Shown here: piece after piece, positions 6,610 to 9,471 of the stretch
Position numbering within the stretch: position 1 is the first letter of the stretch
Layout: each line of letters begins with the position of its first letter
Assembly (NCBI GenBank): GCA_900553655.1
Contig: USEQ01000025.1
Span: 1-9,471, forward strand
Length of the DNA stretch: 9,471 nt
DNA from: an uncultured Slackia sp.
GTDB taxonomy: Bacteria > Actinomycetota > Coriobacteriia > Coriobacteriales > Eggerthellaceae
Direction: 5' to 3'
Translations under genes and position numbers: made by a program
The notes under the pieces: generated by a model
Database searches by the model: none
Told to the model about the DNA's origin: nothing
What the model saw: the letters and a program-made list of their open reading frames with translations, nothing else

Positions 6610-6780
6610 CAGAATCTTGCATGACAAAACGCGGCTTTGCGCGCTCAGCTTCCTGGGACAGCGCCGCAAAATACTGCCTTTACGCTGCCCATAAAGAAAA
6701 TAATAAAGAAAAATAGCCGCAGTGAGCCTCAAAATGCCCCTTTTCGTCCAAAAGAGCGCAAAGCAGGCAACGAAACGCCG
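6610..6780. other. AT-rich intergenic stretch, probably holding the sortase promoter
   Basis: This 171-base stretch between the small-gene terminator and the sortase leader hairpin has no supported gene. Its centre (about 6690-6715) is an A/T island unlike the rest of the window. On the minus strand TATTAT (6700-6705) is a 5/6 match to the -10 consensus, but no good -35 is at 16-18 bases. On the plus strand TTTACG-17-AATAAA (6679-6707) is an equally weak promoter. The sortase promoter is expected here but I cannot fix it. Confidence 0.35.
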
Positions 6781-6816
6781 AAAAGAAAACGGCCCGCATG
6801 CTATCCATGCGGGCCG
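6781..6816 (-). terminator. Strong Rho-independent terminator of the 37-aa gene
   Basis: A perfect 11-bp inverted repeat, CGGCCCGCATG (6790-6800) and CATGCGGGCCG (6806-6816) around a 5-base loop, is followed on the minus strand by TTTTCTTTT. It lies 11 bases past the TAG of the small membrane-protein gene. The plus-strand side has no T-run, so it works leftwards only. This is the clearest terminator in the window and isolates the small gene from the sortase. Confidence 0.92.
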
Positions 6817-6827
6817 CCTGAATCAGC

Positions 6828-6941
6828 CTATTTCTTCCTCATCTCCTCAACGAAGCCCTTGACGATGAAGGCCACAATGATGACGACGATGATTGCAGCG
6901 ATAACCCAGATCGCCTCGGCCGGCAAGAAGCTCAAATCCAT
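6828..6941 (-). CDS. 37-aa single-helix membrane protein, function unknown
   Basis: A 38-codon frame starts at ATG 6941 and ends at TAG. Translation signals are excellent: TAAGGAGG at 6947-6954, five bases before ATG. The product starts MDLSFLPAEA, has one very hydrophobic helix at about 10-27 (AIWVIAAIIVVIIVAFIV) and ends with the amphipathic, basic tail KGFVEEMRKK. Such a tail suggests N-out/C-in insertion by the positive-inside rule. There is no Cys, signal-peptidase site or recognisable family motif. The gene has its own promoter-like element (6997-7025) and a strong terminator (6781-6816), so it is a complete monocistronic unit between ppk and the sortase gene. I do not recognise it. Possibilities are a small membrane regulator of a larger complex, a stress-induced peptide, or a type I toxin-like peptide; nothing here decides among them. 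Confidence 0.85.
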   Translation of the reverse strand: MDLSFLPAEAIWVIAAIIVVIIVAFIVKGFVEEMRKK

Positions 6942-6996
6942 GGGGTCCTCCTTACTGAAGCGCGCATGAACTCTTCGGCAGTTCTTTCAACATGCG

Positions 6997-7025
6997 ATAG
7001 TAACGCAAGCGGCCGCTTCACGCAA
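6997..7025 (-). promoter_or_regulatory. Candidate promoter of the 37-aa gene
   Basis: On the minus strand TTGCGT (7020-7025) and TACTAT (6997-7002) are separated by exactly 17 bases, matching sigma-70-type spacing, with three of six and four of six consensus bases. Transcription would start about 48 bases before the ATG. The spacer contains a perfect 12-base palindrome, AAGCGGCCGCTT (7007-7018), that could be a regulator site. Confidence 0.55.
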
Positions 7026-7074
7026 TTTCCATGAGTTTCGCAGTTACCGAACCGATACCTTCTCCGCTGCCGCC

Positions 7075-7118
7075 CCGCATCGGCCAATCGCACCCGCCAG
7101 GCGCGATCGCCGATGCGG
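7075..7118 (-). other. Long hairpin after ppk, terminator-like but without a T-run
   Basis: A perfect 10-bp outer stem, CCGCATCGGC (7075-7084) with GCCGATGCGG (7109-7118), encloses a small asymmetric bulge and a second 8-bp stem, ATCGCACC with GGCGCGAT (one G-U in minus-strand RNA), around a 5-base loop. It starts 15 bases past the ppk stop. The flanking bases are G/A-rich rather than T-rich. It may protect the mRNA 3' end or assist Rho-dependent termination; the position fits the end of the ppk transcript. Confidence 0.55.
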
Positions 7119-7133
7119 CTTTCAAGCGTATTC

Positions 7134-9471
7134 CTATCTGCCGAACAGACGAGCGAAAAAGCCCTTCTTTTTAGCCGGCATTTCGATAGGACGACCCGAA
7201 GCGGGCTGAGCTGCGGAATCACGCCTCGGCATGGGAGGAAGCTCGTCGCTAGGAACCGCCGATGTCGGAATCGCAGCCTTCGCCGGCGCATGCGCGCTAG
7301 CAACCGGTTGCATGCATGGCTCGGAAGCCGATGTCTGCACGGAAACGGACGGCGCAGCGGGCTTCCCGACCGAAGCCACAGGAGGCATCTCGACCGTCGC
7401 ATACATAGGCTTGCCTTCCTCGGGCTTCTTTTCCTCGGAAGCTTTCGCAGGCGAATCGTCAGCATACGAATCTGCAGGCTCAGGTTTGGGCTCTTCGACC
7501 ACGGGTTTTTCGGACTTAAGCTCTTCGGTTTCGGACTTCGCGTCCTGGTCGCCCTTGCCTGCCGGTTCCACCGCCTCGGACTCCTCGCGTTCGCGCAGCA
7601 TTTCATCCGCAGCCTCTTCCACAAGCGCTTCGACTTGCGTGGAAAGATTCGCGTGCATGACAAAATTGGGCCCCTCGGGACGCGGAGCGCGCTCTGCAGC
7701 GACATACGCCTCTTTGATGAGGTAGTCCTGGGCATCGAACGGCCTGGCGATCGGATTGCCCTGGGCGTCTTTCGACACGAAATGACCCAGCTCCGTATAC
7801 GTTCCGTCCGGCTTGAGCTCACGAAGCTTCGCCGTATCAGAAAGCATGGTATTGAAGTAGCTCAGCACCTTTTCGCGCAAATGGGGATCGTTCACCGGCC
7901 ATGCAATCTCGACGCGCTTGTCAAGGTTGCGCGTCATGAGGTCAGCGCTCGACAGGTAGATTTTCCTGTCCTCGCCAGCACCGAAGATGTAGATGCGCGA
8001 GTGCTCGAGCAAGCGGCCCACCACGCTGACCACGCGGATATTGTCCGTCTCGCCCTCAATGCCCGGCACCAAGCAGGAAATGCCGCGAACCAGCATGGTC
8101 ACCTTTACACCCGCGCGACTTGCTTCGGCGAGTTTTTCGATGACATCTTTATCCGTCACGGAATTTGTCTTCATGAGAATCTCCGCCGGCTTGCCTGCAT
8201 TGGCCTTCGCTATCTCCTCGTCGACATAGGCGCAGATACCCTTCTTGATCATGAGAGGGGCAACCATGAGCGTCTGGTAATCGTCCGTTGCGCTTTCGAG
8301 CTGCATGCTGCGGAAGAACATGGACGCATCTTCGCCGATTTCGGGATCGGCCGTGATCATGGACAGGTCCGTGTAGAGCTTGGCGGTCTTTTCGTTGTAG
8401 TTGCCCGTGCCAAGCTGCGTGATGAACTCCAGGCCATCGGCGCCGCGACGAGTGATGGCGCAGATCTTACTATGCACTTTGTAGTCGCGGAAGCCGTAGA
8501 TGATGTTGCATCCCGCCTGTTCGAAGCGCTGGGACCATTCGATATTGTTGCTTTCATCGAAGCGGGCGCGAAGCTCGAAGAGCGCCGTAACGTCCTTGCC
8601 GTTTTCGGCCGCCGTAATCAATGCCTCCGCCAGGCGCGATTGGCTCGCAAGACGATAGAGCGTGATTTTGATCGAAATGACGTCGGGGTCGGTCGCCGCC
8701 TCTTGCAGCAGATGCACGAACGCGTCCATGCTTTCGTACGGATACGAGAGCAAGACGTCTTTTTCCTTGACCTGCTCCATGATGCTCTTGCCGCGAATCA
8801 AATCGGCAGGCCATTGCGGGCTTGCGGGCTCGTCGACGAAAGATTCGGCAAGCTTGGGTCCGACCATGCTCGGAAGACCGAACGCATATCCCATATCGAG
8901 AGGCAGCCCGACCGCGTAAATCTGGCTGCGCTTAAGACCGAGACGCTTTGCAAGAAAGCGCTCAGTCACGTCGGAAAGAGGACGCTCGCTCTCAAGACGA
9001 ACAGGAGCCAAACGGCTGCGCTTCTTGAGGATTCGCTTCATATGGCTGCGGAAATCCTCATCGTATTCGTCGGATTCCTCATACATGTCCAGATCGGCGT
9101 TGCGCGTCACCTGGATAACATTGGCGTGCTTGACTGGGTACATGCTGAAAATCTTGTCAGCCACCATTTCGAGCGCGTGCTCGAGCAATATGAAGGAATA
9201 GCCCTCGCCCTCGCTGTCGAGCTTAATCGTGCGCGGGCAATTGCGCGGCATGGGGATGATGCCCATGAGAACGTCTTCCGCAGCCTTAGCGCGAAGGGCC
9301 TTGCGGCGCTCTTTCGACATGCCCTCTTTCGGCTCGGGAAGATTGTCCAGACGCACCGCGATGTAAAGCGCGCCGTTCTCAAGATGAGGAAACGGGTGCG
9401 TCGCATTGACGATCTGCGGCGAAATGAGCGGCAAGACGTTCGATTTGAGATACTGGTTGAGCTGATCGCGC
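7134..9471 (-). CDS. ppk1: Polyphosphate kinase PPK1, 5' end cut by window edge, long disordered C-terminal tail
   Basis: Reversibly makes inorganic polyphosphate from the gamma-phosphate of ATP through a phosphohistidine intermediate. The 778 visible residues enter at the right edge in frame (first full codon 9468-9470) at a segment reading YLKSNVLPLISPQ, which belongs near residue 110 of other PPK1 proteins, so about 100 N-terminal residues are outside. Core motifs are intact: HPFPHLENG, ISIKITLYRLASQSRL, TALFELRARFDE, the KVHSK motif with His333 (visible numbering; the autophosphorylated His of PPK1), LGTGNYNEKTA, and LLEHSRIYIFG with His490, the second conserved His. The catalytic region ends near visible residue 600. 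A tail of about 174 residues follows, rich in Glu, Pro, Ala, Ser and Lys and without Cys-His motifs, and ends in the cationic, hydrophobic KKKGFFARLFGR. Typical PPK1 proteins (about 690 residues) end soon after the core. A hairpin follows the stop. Confidence 0.95.
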   Translation of the reverse strand, partial: RDQLNQYLKSNVLPLISPQIVNATHPFPHLENGALYIAVRLDNLPEPKEGMSKERRKALRAKAAEDVLMGIIPMPRNCPRTIKLDSEGEGYSFILLEHALEMVADKIFSMYPVKHANVIQVTRNADLDMYEESDEYDEDFRSHMKRILKKRSRLAPVRLESERPLSDVTERFLAKRLGLKRSQIYAVGLPLDMGYAFGLPSMVGPKLAESFVDEPASPQWPADLIRGKSIMEQVKEKDVLLSYPYESMDAFVHLLQEAATDPDVISIKITLYRLASQSRLAEALITAAENGKDVTALFELRARFDESNNIEWSQRFEQAGCNIIYGFRDYKVHSKICAITRRGADGLEFITQLGTGNYNEKTAKLYTDLSMITADPEIGEDASMFFRSMQLESATDDYQTLMVAPLMIKKGICAYVDEEIAKANAGKPAEILMKTNSVTDKDVIEKLAEASRAGVKVTMLVRGISCLVPGIEGETDNIRVVSVVGRLLEHSRIYIFGAGEDRKIYLSSADLMTRNLDKRVEIAWPVNDPHLREKVLSYFNTMLSDTAKLRELKPDGTYTELGHFVSKDAQGNPIARPFDAQDYLIKEAYVAAERAPRPEGPNFVMHANLSTQVEALVEEAADEMLREREESEAVEPAGKGDQDAKSETEELKSEKPVVEEPKPEPADSYADDSPAKASEEKKPEEGKPMYATVEMPPVASVGKPAAPSVSVQTSASEPCMQPVASAHAPAKAAIPTSAVPSDELPPMPRRDSAAQPASGRPIEMPAKKKGFFARLFGR

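Noticed and set aside
6513..6623. Minus-strand 37-codon frame starting at ATG 6623 and running into the sortase gene in another frame
   Set aside because: No ribosome binding site upstream, no recognisable features, and it overlaps the leader hairpin.
5755..6624. Plus-strand open frame of 289 codons opposite the sortase gene
   Set aside because: Arg-rich, low-complexity translation with no motif; the minus strand encodes a complete sortase.
6634..6763. Inverted GCTTTGCGC / GCGCAAAGC pair about 110 bases apart
   Set aside because: Short, widely spaced and interrupted in the flanking bases; likely chance in this composition.
6637..6969. Plus-strand frame of 110 codons across the terminator and the small gene
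   Set aside because: No ribosome binding site; it crosses a terminator hairpin and lies antisense to the better-supported 37-codon gene.
6932..7822. Minus-strand 296-codon frame rich in Arg, Ser and Pro
   Set aside because: It is an out-of-frame reading of the PPK tail; composition is typical of a frame-shifted GC-rich region and there is no ribosome binding site.

Overview
The window looks like a piece of a moderately GC-rich bacterial chromosome. All eight supported genes read leftwards (minus strand). Codon use, gene content (class B sortase, XdhC-family protein, split purine genes, PPK1 with a long tail) and strong G/C-rich hairpins suggest an anaerobic actinobacterium, most plausibly class Coriobacteriia (Eggerthella/Slackia-like). 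That placement is an inference from style; no marker gene here proves it.

Layout in the direction of transcription (right to left). The right end (9471-7134) holds a polyphosphate kinase PPK1 gene whose 5' end lies outside the window and whose product carries an unusual ~170-residue disordered C-terminal tail. A long hairpin follows it. Next comes a compact single-gene unit (about 7025-6781): a promoter, a ribosome binding site, a 37-codon gene for a one-helix membrane protein, and a textbook Rho-independent terminator. Then an AT-rich leader (6780-6547) and a class B sortase gene (6543-5419) with a strange Arg/His/Ala-rich cytoplasmic N-terminus.

The left half is a purine-biosynthesis neighbourhood. 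It contains purM (5206-4154), a 150-base spacer with two hairpins, purN (4003-3392), a strand-specific hairpin, an XdhC-family gene (3291-2311), a Tyr-phosphatase-like gene (2273-1461), an intergenic region with a palindrome and an extended -10 promoter, and purH (1344 to beyond base 1, 3' end missing). PurN, PurM and PurH catalyse steps 3, 5 and 9/10 of de novo IMP synthesis. Hairpins between the genes suggest several transcription units rather than one operon; only the xdhC-like and phosphatase genes (37-base gap) look tightly coupled.

Most of the window is housekeeping. The parts that merit attention are the 37-aa membrane protein with its own promoter and terminator, the terminal extensions on PPK and sortase, the divergent XdhC-family protein in a purine cluster, and the palindrome before purH. 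No RNA genes, mobile elements or CRISPR arrays were seen. Every long plus-strand reading frame is a shadow of a minus-strand gene.
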